From: Fratercula arctica
Taxonomy: Eukaryota; Chordata; Aves; Charadriiformes; Alcidae
DNA length: 64,000 nucleotides
Direction of reading: 5' to 3'
Assembly (NCBI GenBank): GCA_947846985.1
Contig: CANTUZ010000005.1
Location: 12,022,001-12,086,000 of the forward strand
How positions within the stretch are numbered: the first letter of the stretch is position 1; every line of letters starts with the position of its first letter. Shown in pieces: positions 24,931-37,196 of the stretch. Below the pieces are notes generated by a model. That model saw only the letters and a program-made list of their open reading frames with translations, did not search any database and was not told the DNA's origin. The position numbers and the translations under genes are program-made.

Positions 24931-25072
24931 ATGCTTCTAATATGTATTATTGCAATAGCACTTTAGGCAATAGCACTTTAGAACGCCCACTGCTCTACAA
25001 ATACATAAGGAGGCATCATCCTTGCTCTGAAGAATTTACAGTTTTAAAGACTGATAAAAGCAGAGGGGAAAA
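24931..25072 (+). mobile_element. Ancient SINE/L3-type remnant 3 with internal duplication
   Basis: The order TATGTATTATTGCAATAGCA, CTGCTCTACAAATACATAAG, CATCCTTGCTCTGAAGAATT, TACAGTTTTAAAGAC fits an old amniote repeat whose consensus carries GCTGTACAAACACATA…CAGTCCCTGCCCCAAAGAGCTTACAGTCTAAA. A 15-bp unit is tandemly duplicated inside it (24952-24981). The assignment is from memory of the consensus. Confidence 0.5.
24952..24981. repeat. Perfect 15-bp tandem duplication
   Basis: GCAATAGCACTTTAG occurs twice with no spacer or mismatch (24952-24966 and 24967-24981). Perfect identity inside a highly diverged old repeat suggests a recent local slippage or duplication. Confidence 0.9.
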
Positions 25073-28000
25073 AAACCCCACATACACAACGAACGAAGGG
25101 CACTGGCTGGTACGTGCAGTCTCAGCTGTTCTTTGCAGGCAGGCAGGCATACACATACCCAGCCACAAACCATCCCTGCACTTACACTTCTAAGTAAGTG
25201 TTACCACTTGGGCAATGAAACAAAACCAGAAGAGTATATCCAGCCAATATGGTAACAAAGACAGAAACGGCGTATAAATCTTTGGGATGATGTTTCATGT
25301 TTGAAAGAAAGCAAATTATGACCATAGTAGCCTGTCAAGACCTGTATCAAGAAGAAAACAGTAATGGTTCTACTGAACACAGGCAGGACCAGCAGAGAAT
25401 AAGATGACAGCACCAGCCCAACAGAGTCTAGTAGTATTTGTAATGCACGAGCCTTTATGCTAAGAAACCTAAGCCCAAATACAAAGACACTGCTCAGCAT
25501 TAAACCAGGATGAGCAATTCAGGCACCTGCATGATCAAGAGGAAATGCTATTGCTCAGGGCAAGCCCTTTGAAAAAGTTATTTATATCTGCTGAAATAAG
25601 ATGATAGGACAGAGAATGAAGTAAAGGCAACTTAGATTAAAGCATCTGGTGTCTAGGGGTATAAGGGAATAAAAAGATGAAAGACCAAGGAAGGAAATTC
25701 ACTAGTTTCAGACCGTTTTTGTTGTTGGGTTGTTGTTTTTTGGGGTTTTGTTTTGTTTAAAAGAAGAATACTTGATGAGATGTCACTGGTTCTAAAAACA
25801 AAAGATCATGAATTCCCTCTGGTTAAATACATGCCTTCAAGTTCCTTTATGTATGAAAATTCCAAACTTGCCCCAAGAGTATCCCAGTTCTGTGGTTCTG
25901 GCCCCAATTCATCTACTTGCACTTGTATTGGGCTCACAGGTCAGCTGAAGAATAGAACACCTAATCTGAAAAATGCTGGTCAAGAATGCACAAAATAAAT
26001 TGACAAAATATAAAGAAAAGGGAGGGGAGCTGGAGGAGAGTGAAGGGAAAGTGAAGCAGTGGAGCAACTACAGGAACACATCCATTGTTTGTTCCAAGGA
26101 ACACGCTAGGCAGAAGGACAAGGCGTGGGATCACACAGAAAGCAGTGAAAGAAGAGAGCTGAGGGTGTTGACCTGTGGGACAAGAACAAGGCTCTGAGGG
26201 AGAGGATGGCTGTCCTGGGTACAGGAAACATTATAAATGAGACTTTAAAATGCTGATAAGAAAATAATTAAGTAAAAAATATAGTTCAAAGTCTAGTTTA
26301 TACCGCTTTGTACAGTTCTGAGAGCTGGAATAGATAACTTGATGCTTCCCAAGTGAAACAAAATACCTGATTTTTTTGCCTGTACAGAATCAGTGACACA
26401 TAAAGATACAATAGGACTGAAGGGAAAAATAAAACATAAAGCAAAAGCATAACCTGAGCGCCATGGTCCACTCATCCTTATTTCCCCACATGTATGGTTT
26501 CTTAAGTCACTATCAAAAAAACCAAATATACAGAATCTGAAAACCTACTGGTCTACGATCTTATATGTTCTACTTTACTGTGTCATGAAGGCAGTCGCTT
26601 GTTATCATCCTAAATAATAAAACATGCAGAGTGTATCAGGTACAACTAAGAAACATAATGTTCTGACACATAAATGTAGCATGGCATAATACAATATCCT
26701 AGGCACCAATAAATGTCTGTGGAGATAAAAACATGAAACTACAGCTTTCCTTAAATCATAACATATCATTAGGAGTCCAAAGAGAACTAGTACAAACAAC
26801 ACAGTGATTTTTCCTCGTGGACTTTGCTTCCCTAGTTGTTTCAACCAACACTCATATAGTGCATAGGCTGAACTCTAATGAAAACTAGTTTTCATGCAGT
26901 TTAATTTCTGTAAGCTAAATGTTGCATCCCAGTACTAATAATTAGAAAATACAAAGCTAAAATGGGTTTCAGTATTCTTTTTCATGTTTTCTGTTGTTGC
27001 CTACCCCAGGTAGTCAGAGTTTACAAGTACTATGCATTCTCATTTGTTATGCTGTTCTGCCCAGCCACAAAACAGCTACAAGGGATTCAACATTAAAATG
27101 GTACTGTCAGTCAATTGCCTTCATGTCTTCTTTTGGAAAAAGTCTGCCCAGCCCTCCAGACCAGAAGTAGGCACCATTAGAAGACAGAAGGGAGAGTATG
27201 GAGAAATAAACAGCAAAATCAGTCATGTCTCAAACTGGTCTAACATGGGCAAGAATGTTAATAGACTTTCACCAAAACATTTTATTGCTTATACCCCACC
27301 ATAAAAAAACCACCCTAGAGCGTGCCTAGTGTGTCTTATTGCTGCAGTAGCAGTATAGTTGCCACCTTATACCAAAAGTAGGATAAAATATCTCACCAGA
27401 GTTTTTGCCAAAGACTATATATGATCTCAAGCAAGGTACATGGCTTATCTTACCCTCAGCTCCCACGTCTTAAAAAGAGAGATTAAAAAGATTTCCCTCA
27501 TGGTCTTTGAAAACTAATTGATTAAAATTCATATAGGGTTAGTGGATGACTGATCACCACTATTTTGAACACCTCCAGGGATTAAACAGGGGACCTTCAG
27601 AACAGAAGGCGAGTTTACTGATTGAACTAAGGAACATTTTCTATTGCTAGGATCCTTAATAGATCCTTAATCCATGACCAAACCCTATGCAGTCCTTATG
27701 CTTTATTCAGGCTAGTAACTGCAGAAGAACATAAATAAGGCAGGGACAGAAAAGTTGATAGTGAATGTACAGAAAAATTGGTAGTGAATGTACACTGTCA
27801 GTCTGATTATGTTTTTTTTATTTATTGTTATGCCATGATGAAAATCTCCCTGTGGAATTACTTCTGTCTTCTGCTGTGTGTGCCATCTCCCAAGGAGCAT
27901 GATCTTCCAGTTATCACCACTACTGGCTTCTTCAAAGTGTTCTTTTTATGTGTAGAAATACATATTCCCCTTTATCTGTACAATCTAGTCTTCAAAGAAT

Positions 28001-29784
28001 CATCGTTATCAGCGCTTGCCAGTCTGACTCAGTCTATTCAAACCCAAGCTGGTCTGTCTGGATTTACAAGGAACTTTTTGCACAGAAATTATTTACTCTT
28101 GCTGCCCTCCACTGTTGAGGGAAATGGAAATCTCATTAACGATTAGAGCTATTGATCTTTGAACTGCACCTTTTCACAGCTCCTTGGACTCAGAAGATAA
28201 GCCAAGGGTTTTTTCCTCCCCTGAAAAACTCAAATGTTGTCACTCAATGCAATCCTAAAAAGGACAAGTGTCAACAACACCGACTTAACCCAAACCTATA
28301 AAGCATTACAAACCTCCAGAGAAAACAGTATTTATGACTTACAGATGTGACATGAGGGAATGCCCATGGGCGATGCCAGAATAGAAGCTTGCTCAGCAAG
28401 CTCAGTGTGTTGGACCATGCCCATTGTCCCCATAACACAGTTCATCCAAAAGGATTCCAAATTAAACAAAGGTGGGAGAGCAAGCCTCCTCTCCCAACTT
28501 TTGTATAGTGAATAATTTGGCATTAGACATCTCATGTTTTGCTTAAGAATGGTAATTGCAGGAATGAAGGGAGATGGAACACAATCTTAAAATACACGTT
28601 GAAGAAAAAAGAACACCCCAGTCTATTTAGGCAAATACACACTTGAAAGCGGAACGCAAGTTTTACTTAAATAGTATCTCCTGTAGATGTACTTGCAGTA
28701 GCCATAGTCTTGACTTGTTGAGCTATATAAAAACAAATACAGTTACAGAGACTACATTAGCCATCAAACTCCTTGACTAAAAAGATCAAAGATGAACATC
28801 TCTGAACTACAGTGCAGTATATGGACAATGCATATGACTGGATAAAGATAAAGCTTGCGTATTTCCCCTCCCTTGCAAAAAAAAAAAACCCAACCAAAAC
28901 CACAAACCAATCCAGAACACATATACAAACAAAAATCTTAAAAGTGAATGCTCTGTTGTTATCTCAGCAGCAGTTTCCTACTTGTAGTCAGAGCCTTTGA
29001 GGATATAAACCACGGACACCTGGTTTAACCTTCCATGCAAAAAAAGGGCAGAATGGAGGTTGAGAAATGGAGCACTCAAATCCCAGAAAATTACTAGTAT
29101 TAAAATGTCTATTGGATACATCAGCTATGACACAGTACAGAGAAATTTATACATTTTAAGGAAAGATGGTTGACTCAAAAAATTTTGGCACAGGTATACC
29201 TTACCTACTTTACTTAATCCCAGATAGAGAATGCTTGTTCAAACTCACAGCCAGTCTGAGCACAGCCAGGTAATGTGAAAGTTGGGGCTTCAGTCTGAAC
29301 ACCTGACATACTCAAAGTCTTTTCAAAATCCCAATCTAAAAACATTAACTTTGAGGCTTCAAGGAGAATCCGTATAATGTTAGCCATATAATTACTGAAA
29401 AATTGCCCAGTTGCTAAAGTACTCAACGTAAATCCTCTTGGCATAAAGTCTTCTAAATACTCAAGCTTTTGTGGCTAAGAAATTAGGTGCACAAACAGAA
29501 TCAGCTATGTATTCTCAAGACCTTCGCCAAAGAAATGATCAGAGAAAGTTTGTTAAATCAGAAACTCAGAAAAGCTACTTTGAAATTGTTCTTGAGGACC
29601 CAACTTTGAATGCTTAGTCCATCAATAGAAGTGACAAACACGATTCAGAATTAATACAAAACAGCTAAGTATTTTTCTAATAATCTCCGTTTCATTATAC
29701 TGACCAATGGCAAAACACACTAATATAATGTTTACATAGAAACTGGCTAAACAACTGCTGGAACACTTTGATCTTAAAATTTCA
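25073..29784. other. Noncoding, no supported gene
   Basis: 4.7 kb of AT-rich sequence without supported genes. Reading frames (up to 122 codons at 27778-28146) lack domains. It contains a 23-bp imperfect tandem duplication at 27746-27791 and T/G-rich runs near 25730. Confidence 0.5.
27746..27791. repeat. 23-bp tandem duplication, two copies
   Basis: Two adjacent 23-nt units beginning ACAGAAAA and ending TAGTGAATGT (27746-27768 and 27769-27791) differ at two positions. Local duplication, no function evident. Confidence 0.85.
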
Positions 29785-31025
29785 CGGATCACAGAATTTC
29801 AGAGATCATCTAGTACAACTCCCCTGCTAAAGCAGGATTGCCTTGAGCACTTTACTCAGGACTGCAACCAGGCGGGTCTTGAAAGTCTCCAGAGAAGGGG
29901 ACTCCACAACCTCCCTTGGCAGCCTGTTCCAGTGCTCTGTCACCCTCACCATAAAGAATTTTTTTCTCATATTTGATCAGAACTTCCTACGTTCCAGCTT
30001 GTGCCTGTTACCCCTCGTCCTGTTACTGGAAACCACTGAAAAGAGTCTGGCTTCATTCTCCTTAAACCCACCCTTTAGATACTTGTAAACATTAATAAGG
30101 TCTCCCCTCAGCCTTCTCTTCTCCAGGCTAAAGAGTCCCAGCTCTCTCAGCCTTTCCTCATAAGGGAGATGCTCCAATCCCTCAGTCATCTTTGTTGTCC
30201 TACGCTGGACTCTCCAGTAGTTCCCTGTCTCTCTTGAACTGGGGAGCCCAGAACTGGACACAGTATTCCAGTTGTGGCCTCACCAGTGCAGAGTAGAGGG
30301 GGAGAATGACCTCCCTTGACCTGCTGGCCACACTCTTCCCTATGCAGCCCAGAATTCCATTGGCCTTCTTGGCAACAAGGGCACATTGCTTGCTCATGGA
30401 TAATTTACTGTCTACCAAGACCCCCAGATCCTTTTCTTCAGAGCTGCTTTCCAGCAGTTCCACCCCTAACCTATATTGGTGCCTGACATTCTTCCTCCCC
30501 AGGTGCAGGACCCTACACTCGTCCTTGTTGAACATCATTAGGTTCTTCTCTGCCCAGCTCTCCAGACTGTCTAGGTCATGCTGGATGGCAGCACGGTCTC
30601 TGGGGTGTCAGCCACCCCACCCAGTTTGGTATCATCAGCGAACTTGCTGAGGATACACTCTGTCCCCTCTTCCAGGTCGTTGATGAATACGTTAAACAAT
30701 ACTGGTCCAAGTATTGACCCCTGGGGTACACCACTGGTCATAGGCCTCCAACTCGACCCTGCTCCATTAATCACAACCCTCTGAGTCCTGTCACACAGCC
30801 AGCTCTCAACTCACCTCACTGTCCCCTCATCTAGTCCACACCTCCTCAGTTTCCTGAGAAGAATGTTATGAGAGACAGTGTCAAAAGTCTTGCTAAAGTC
30901 AAGGTAGATGACATCTGCTGCTCTGCCCTCATCCAGCCAACCAGTTATAACATCATAGAAGGCTATGAGATTGGTCAAGCATGATTTACCCTTGGTAAAT
31001 CTATGTTGACCATTTCCAGATGTTT
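29785..31025 (-). pseudogene. CR1 LINE, 5'-truncated, broken reverse transcriptase
   Basis: Minus-strand CR1 non-LTR retrotransposon copy. From its 5' side (right) it encodes part of the ORF2 reverse transcriptase: [28 protein letters not shown], the [20 protein letters not shown] motif, and the catalytic FADDTKLGG box. The C-terminal region [12 protein letters not shown] … [12 protein letters not shown] … [15 protein letters not shown] follows. The frame is broken by stops and shifts (pieces at 30571-30774 and 30200-30538). The 3' end at the left runs into the characteristic tail (complement of ATCACAGAATTTCAGAGATC). The 5' part, including the endonuclease, is absent, as is usual for CR1 copies. 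It is not functional. Confidence 0.92.
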
Positions 31026-34000
31026 CTTTGAATGATTTATGAGCATAGACACCTCTTGCTAAATACAGTCCTGTCCTCTACAGTTGTCTTGAATGAAAAT
31101 CAGAAAAGAGGAACCAGTTGGTTAATATGAAGCTTCCTGTCATTAGACAAGATTTCCTTCACCAGAAGTAACAGCCATTATTAATAAAGAATTGAAAGGT
31201 CCCCCTAGAGTCTTTACCGTAGTGAGCTTATTTGAGACATACTTATTTTTCAATATTTGCAATGGGTTTATATTCCATCCAGACATGACGAATGTGATAG
31301 GGAAGGTTTTAAAGTAAATTACAGCAATTTATTATTTGCATGTCTTAGAACTAATTGCCAAAAAAAGAATTCTTTAGATTTACAGTACAATGGTAAACCA
31401 GAGGATAAAATAAAAATTGCACTGTCCCATTTTGGAGTGATTTGTCAAACATGATGTGCTGACAGGGGACCTGCAAAGAGAACTGTCAGAACTCCTTGGC
31501 CTTAATCCACGTGCTCTGAATATTCCAGACTTACAAATTGCTTTTAAAAGGAGAAAGGAGGAGGAAAACAAAAACAGTACTTTTCCATCATGCAAGATTT
31601 TGTCCTTATGTAGGTTCTAAACTGAAGACCAGGTGACAATAGATAATTAAGGTCCATACACTAGAAGTGTCCTAAGTTAGGTAAATGGAATAAGAGAGAA
31701 ACAAGGGTTTGAAAAACAAAGCCATGAAGAATTAATAACATAAGCTTTGGCCTGACCCAAATACTGCCAACCTTGTCATACCTGAACTGGCAAATCCTAT
31801 TACAAGCTCAGCTTCAGCAGAACTGGTGTTGATTTCATGTGTGTTTTACTTGAGGGCGCCACATATTCCTTTTTTCCACACTGTGGGAAAGCCACTGCAA
31901 TGCCTTCCAGAGCAGTCATCAAGCCTGGAAGATTTCACTGTGGGTGAAATTCACACTTACATAGAAAGTTCCTTGATATCAGGAAGTCCAGGCAGCTTTT
32001 AAAGTCTTAGCCATCACCAGCTAAGAGGCAATAGGTACTCAGCAATTTCAAAACCAGACTTCTAACTTAGATTTCTCAAGTAAAGTGTAAATCACCCTGA
32101 TTTTTAGGCTCTCATCTCATTTTTGTTTTGGTTTGCTTCTGAGTAAAATAAAGGTTACATTAAACGTATTTTTGTCTCGATGACTTTATTTCAAGCAAGG
32201 TTAGTAAAGGAAAAGGTAATGTTTTCTTGACTAAGTGATACCACAGGCAAGAGTGAATGAACTTTCAGACATGGGAGAACCTCACCAGGTTTGTCTGAGA
32301 TATGTGTGAAAGGAGAGACAATAAGGAAGTGAAAACCATGAGAACAAAAATGAAAGGAAGAGAGTAGTCATGAAAACAAGTTACAGCCCTTGCAGATGTA
32401 GGAAAAAACCCAACATTACTAGCTGATTCATCCTACCACAAACTAAGCTTTGTTCATTAACAGAGAAGAACTGAAGTCTGACGTTCCAAGTAGTGAAGAG
32501 CAGAGCAATTCTCACATCAGAAATAGACTTCTGGACTCTCATGGAGGAAGGGAGAAAAGTGTTACACAGCAGAGAAGTTAGCTCACTGTTGGAGCTGCTT
32601 TCAGCAGCTAATAGAGAATCAGCCCATTTCTCACTGTTTTCCAAAAAAGAATTCACTATATACACTTGCAGAGGGTAATTCATACCATATGTCCCATTTT
32701 AGGCATTTTCCTTCCTCTCTGAGAAAAGAGAATATCGAAAGGTGAATATTTTTCCCTTGCCATTTAGTAGAGCTTAAAGCAGAACTCTTCGTCGCAGGCT
32801 CTACAGGTTACCTTCCACTTCACCCAGGAATTCTAACATCATTATTGTTTGCAAAATTCCCATATCTCTTCTTTTCATCTAACTCCATGATCCTCTCTTG
32901 ATTCATCTATAAATCAGATACTAAAAATTGCCTTTTATCCTTTGCAAAAATGGCTCCCCTTTGCCAAAAATGGCTCTTCTACTATATCATACCACCTTCT
33001 TAGCTCCTCAGATCAAATATGGCACCAGTTAGCCACTTCCATCCATAATGGGACTCACAAATTTCAAATACAGAGTAAACAATTATTCTGCACAGATATA
33101 TACAAAATCAGGTTATCAATTGTTTTCTCTTTAGTTTTCAGATAAATAGTAGGTATAGTGCCATAAATTAACTTGACAGGATTCATCAATAACACCACCA
33201 TTTCATACACAGCATACATAGCTTTTTTGTAGTTTTCCCCCTATAAATTAGCAATTTAAAGGAATATATCAAATAGGACAGCCTTGGACTTCACTTTGAT
33301 TTGTCTAGGGGAATATTAAGGAACACGGTATCTTTACAACGGTGTATAGGTACTGCTGCTCCATAAACAGAATACAACTCCTCCCCCCATCTTTGAAATG
33401 GCCTTTCTTTCAGGGACTCTATAAAAAAAATAGCCAGTTTAGAGTGTGCTCACTCCCAATCAAGAAGTTGTGGATGTATCAGTATGCACAGGACTTAAGC
33501 ACTTGCTTTGGTGTACTTCACTGAAAGTTACATGGTGTATCTAAGCATGCATCAATTGGGGTCAAAGAATTACCTAGTCTTAAAACATTAGTTAATAATC
33601 TTTTATGCAGATAAAAAACCAGGGAAGCTACACATAGCTTAATCCCGTGAACCTACACATAGCTTAAGAAGAAACAAATGATTATTTAATTGACCTGGTT
33701 CCAGAACCTGTCAGCAGCAGTCATAATCCAATGAATGTCAAAGTTGTAGGCTTTTAATCATACGCATCTGTTCTCACGATTGCACGTGTGCAGTAATTTA
33801 AGAGAAATCGCCTTTTCTGCCTATACCTCAAGACTATATTTTGTTGTGGCACAAGTGTTTCCAGACAGTCTATTAAGTTATTATAAAAGGAAAAAAACCC
33901 TCTTCCACTGTGTACTGATCAACTGGAAAATTCTGTCTGCCCAAAATCCTACTGGCTATAGCAGAACTAGGATATCACCCTGGCATCCATTACCCTGGCT

Positions 34001-36302
34001 TATTGCATGCTAGTATATTGTCTATGTCTACAGTCATCCTTTGAAATTAAATGCCACTGAATATACATGTACTGAGTTTACCAAAAAAGTAGTAAGCAAA
34101 AGTGAGCAACCACGAGATAATGCTGTGAAATCTGTGGTGCTGCAGCTCTGGGGTTGATGTTGCTCTAGAGACTATGATATCAGAGAATAATACTGTGGTG
34201 TAGATTCAGGGGAGAAATCACAGGTAGATTAGATCCAGTAAAGGAGAGAGAGACATATGATACTGCCTTCCCCATCTGAAAGCTTTCTAAATCATGACAT
34301 CAGTTTTAAACATGATATAAAAAGTTATTCACTTGTATAAATTATGTGGCTTCTATATATTCAGATGAGATTTTCCAAAGTACATTTTTTTAGTTAACAA
34401 TAAATATAAAAATAATAAATAAGAAAATATTCTTATGAAAGTTTGATATTTCAAAGCTGAGAATAAAACAAAACCTTTCCTTCCACAGGAAATTACAATA
34501 TCTGAAATGTTAAGGGGAACCTAAAGAGTGGAAAGCTTTCAGGGTTTCTGTTCTGCCTTCTCCCCGCTTTAGCAACAGTTACTTGCATTCAAAGGTAACA
34601 GAAGATAGCTTGGGAAAGAAAAAGTAGGTGCATGGAAAGGTAGCAAAGCCAAAAGAACACTTACTCATGCAGAAAAATTTGAAGGTAAGAAATGAATATT
34701 ATTTTTCATTGTATTGTCTCAATGTATAGGTGTGTATACATACGTACATATATTTTTTCAGTGTATATTTCCAAATGAGCTGGGGATGGAGAGGGTGGCA
34801 GGAGGAAGGTGGGAGAAGCGTGAAAGGCATTTAATCCTAAAACTTTGCTTATGTTAAGTTACAAGATGTCAAGGGCTTTTTACTGAAGTTTCTTTCACTG
34901 ACGTTCTTAATGTCTGCTTTTTAAATTTTAAAATGATGTGCCTTGTTTCTATTCATTCATCAGCCTGACCTTCCTAAAATGACCAAGCTGATATTGTGAT
35001 TAATGAGCCAATTATTTTCATCTGAGACATGGAACAAAACAAATAGCCTATTCCTCTCCAATTTACTCTTTTAATAAATAGTTCTCCCCCTCCCTTTTTT
35101 AAAAAAAAAAACAAAAAACAAAAAACAAAAACCCCAAAAAACAAACCCAAAACAAAACACTGTGTTCATACCTGAAAGTTTATGATGAATTTCCTATGCA
35201 ATTCATTCCCTAAATTAATAGGATCTGGCCAGGGCAGGCAAAAAATGTAGGCTTTTACTTGCCTTTGGTATTGAAGCAAGATGTAAATACAACTTCACTA
35301 TTCTGAAGTGAGAAACACTCAGAAGGGAGGCTGACAGGAGTCCAGAAAGCAAAAACACATGCACCTGAAGACAGTCACCCTCCATACGATGCCCTAATTT
35401 ATGAAGGTATCAGCTTTCTTCTCCTGTGTTCCTGACGTGTATTTTCACAACTTATTCCAAGAAGTGTCCTTAAAGAATTTAAGAAAGGTACAGTTGCAAG
35501 GGAAGAATTTGAAAATGCTTTTTTATAAATAATTTGAAAAACAAATTCTAAACCACATGGATGGAGACTGTACATTTACAGAGGAAGGAAAGAAGGGAAA
35601 GAAGAAAAAAGTTCTGTGGGAAAACCTTTCTTCATCCAAGGAGCACTAAAGATAAACAAATAAATATGCTGGAATGGCATCAAGGGAAATGCATTATATT
35701 ATACTCTTGGGAGATGATTTAATAGCAATAATGCCATCTGTACAAGGACCATGACTTCTAAACTACAGGTCTTGAGAATCTCATGCACTCTTGAACAGCT
35801 GCAAAACATCAGTTCCTCCTTCCTCATTCAGCTATGAAGCCTTTGGCAATTTGGTATCTGCCAGTGTTTGCTGCAAAAGGACTTGACATTTGATGGGTAC
35901 AGACAGTTGAACAGACAGCACTACTACCTATGATAAGAAACAGAGTAAACACATGCTTTGCTTTAGCATTTCTGTTCCGACTGGCTAATAGTTTTCATTT
36001 TCTTTTTGATAACTTATGAAGGACAGGAGGAAGATGCACCTTCTAAGAAGTTGAGAAGATAGAAGTGCATGATTCACAGTTCAGAAAAATTACTTGTTAT
36101 GCTCTGTGTACTGCTCTGAGTACCAAACCCTCAGAAAAACACCCTCAAGTACTGATGACAAAAACCCAGGGTCTTTGTCTTGCAGCATTTAAATTGAAGA
36201 TCTAGTTCTGGGCTCCTGTGGTGTGTTCCACTGGAAGACTTCCCTTTCCTCTAGAAACTACAATGACCTAACCTCCAGCCTGTCAGGCTGACAATTAACA
36301 GC
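31026..36302. other. Noncoding, no supported gene
   Basis: 5.3 kb of AT-rich sequence with only short, domain-free frames. Minor features are a 15-bp direct repeat CTACACATAGCTTAA (33628-33642 and 33653-33667), a near-duplicate AAAAATGGCTC at about 32945-32973, a small TA/CA-rich stretch near 34730-34760, and an A-rich (CAAAAA)-type run at about 35099-35160. Confidence 0.5.
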
Positions 36303-37196
36303 TTGACAAACACCAAGCTGTATGGAGCAGTTGACATGCTGGAGGGAAGGGATGCCATCCAGAGGGACCTGAACAGGCTTCAGAGGTGGGCCTGTGTGAA
36401 CCTCATGAAGTTCAACAAGGCCAAGTGCAAGGTCCTGCACATGGGTCGGGGCAATCCCAAGCACAAATACAGGCTCGGTGGAGAATGGCTTGTGAGCAGC
36501 CCTGAGAAGAAGCACTTGGGGGTGTTGGTTGGTGAGAAGCTCAACATGAGCTGGCAACATACACTCACAGCCCAGAAAGCCAGCTGTATCCTGGGCTGCA
36601 GCAGAAGAAGCATGGCCAGCAAGTCAAGGGAGGTGATTCTGCCCCTCTGCTCCACCCTGGTGAGACCCCACCTGGAGTACTGCATCCAGCTCTGGGGCCC
36701 CCAACATAAGAAGGACATAGACCTGTTGAAGTGAGTCCAGAAGAGGGCTGTGAAGATGATCAGAGGGCTGGAGCATCTATGCTATGAGGACAGGTGGAGA
36801 GAGTTGACATTGGAGCCGCCTTTTCTCCAGGCTGAACCAGGGTGACCTTATAGCAGCCTTCCAGTACCTAAATGGGGCCTACAGGAGAGATGGGGAAGGA
36901 CCTTTCTTCAGGCAATGTAGAGGTAGGACGAGGGGTAACGGTTTTAAACTGAAAGAGGGTGAATTTAGATTAGATATTAGGAAGAAATTCTTTACTGTGA
37001 GGGTGGTGAGACACTGGAACAGGTTTCCCAGAGAAGTTGTGGCTGCCCCATCCCTGGAGATGTTCAAGTCCAGGTTGGATGGAGCTTTGAGTAACCTGGT
37101 CTAGTGGAAGGTGTCCCTGCCATGGCAGAGGGGTTGGAACTACATGATCTTTAAAGTCCCTTCCAACCCAAATCATTCTATGGTTCTATGATTCTA
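36303..37196 (+). pseudogene. CR1 LINE, 3' part, truncated
   Basis: Plus-strand CR1 copy that starts inside the reverse transcriptase just at the catalytic box (TNTKLYGAVDMLEGRDAIQRD) and continues with LMKFNKAKCKVLHMGRGN, LGVLVGEKLNMSWQ and [20 protein letters not shown] (36732-36734) interrupts the C-terminal part, and the frame degenerates after [15 protein letters not shown]. The 3' UTR follows (GTCCCTTCCAACCCAAATC), ending in the CR1 tail repeats CATTCTATGGTTCTATGATT at about 37175-37196. Its wording differs from the copies at 29.8 and 51.7 kb, so it belongs to another CR1 subfamily. Non-functional. Confidence 0.92.

Noticed and set aside
24540..25193. Overlapping 121- and 136-codon frames on opposite strands
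   Set aside because: Mutually overlapping, no domain, and the plus frame runs through an ancient repeat with a tandem duplication.
30306..30784. Plus-strand frames of 114 and 68 codons
   Set aside because: Antisense shadows of the minus-strand CR1 reverse transcriptase.
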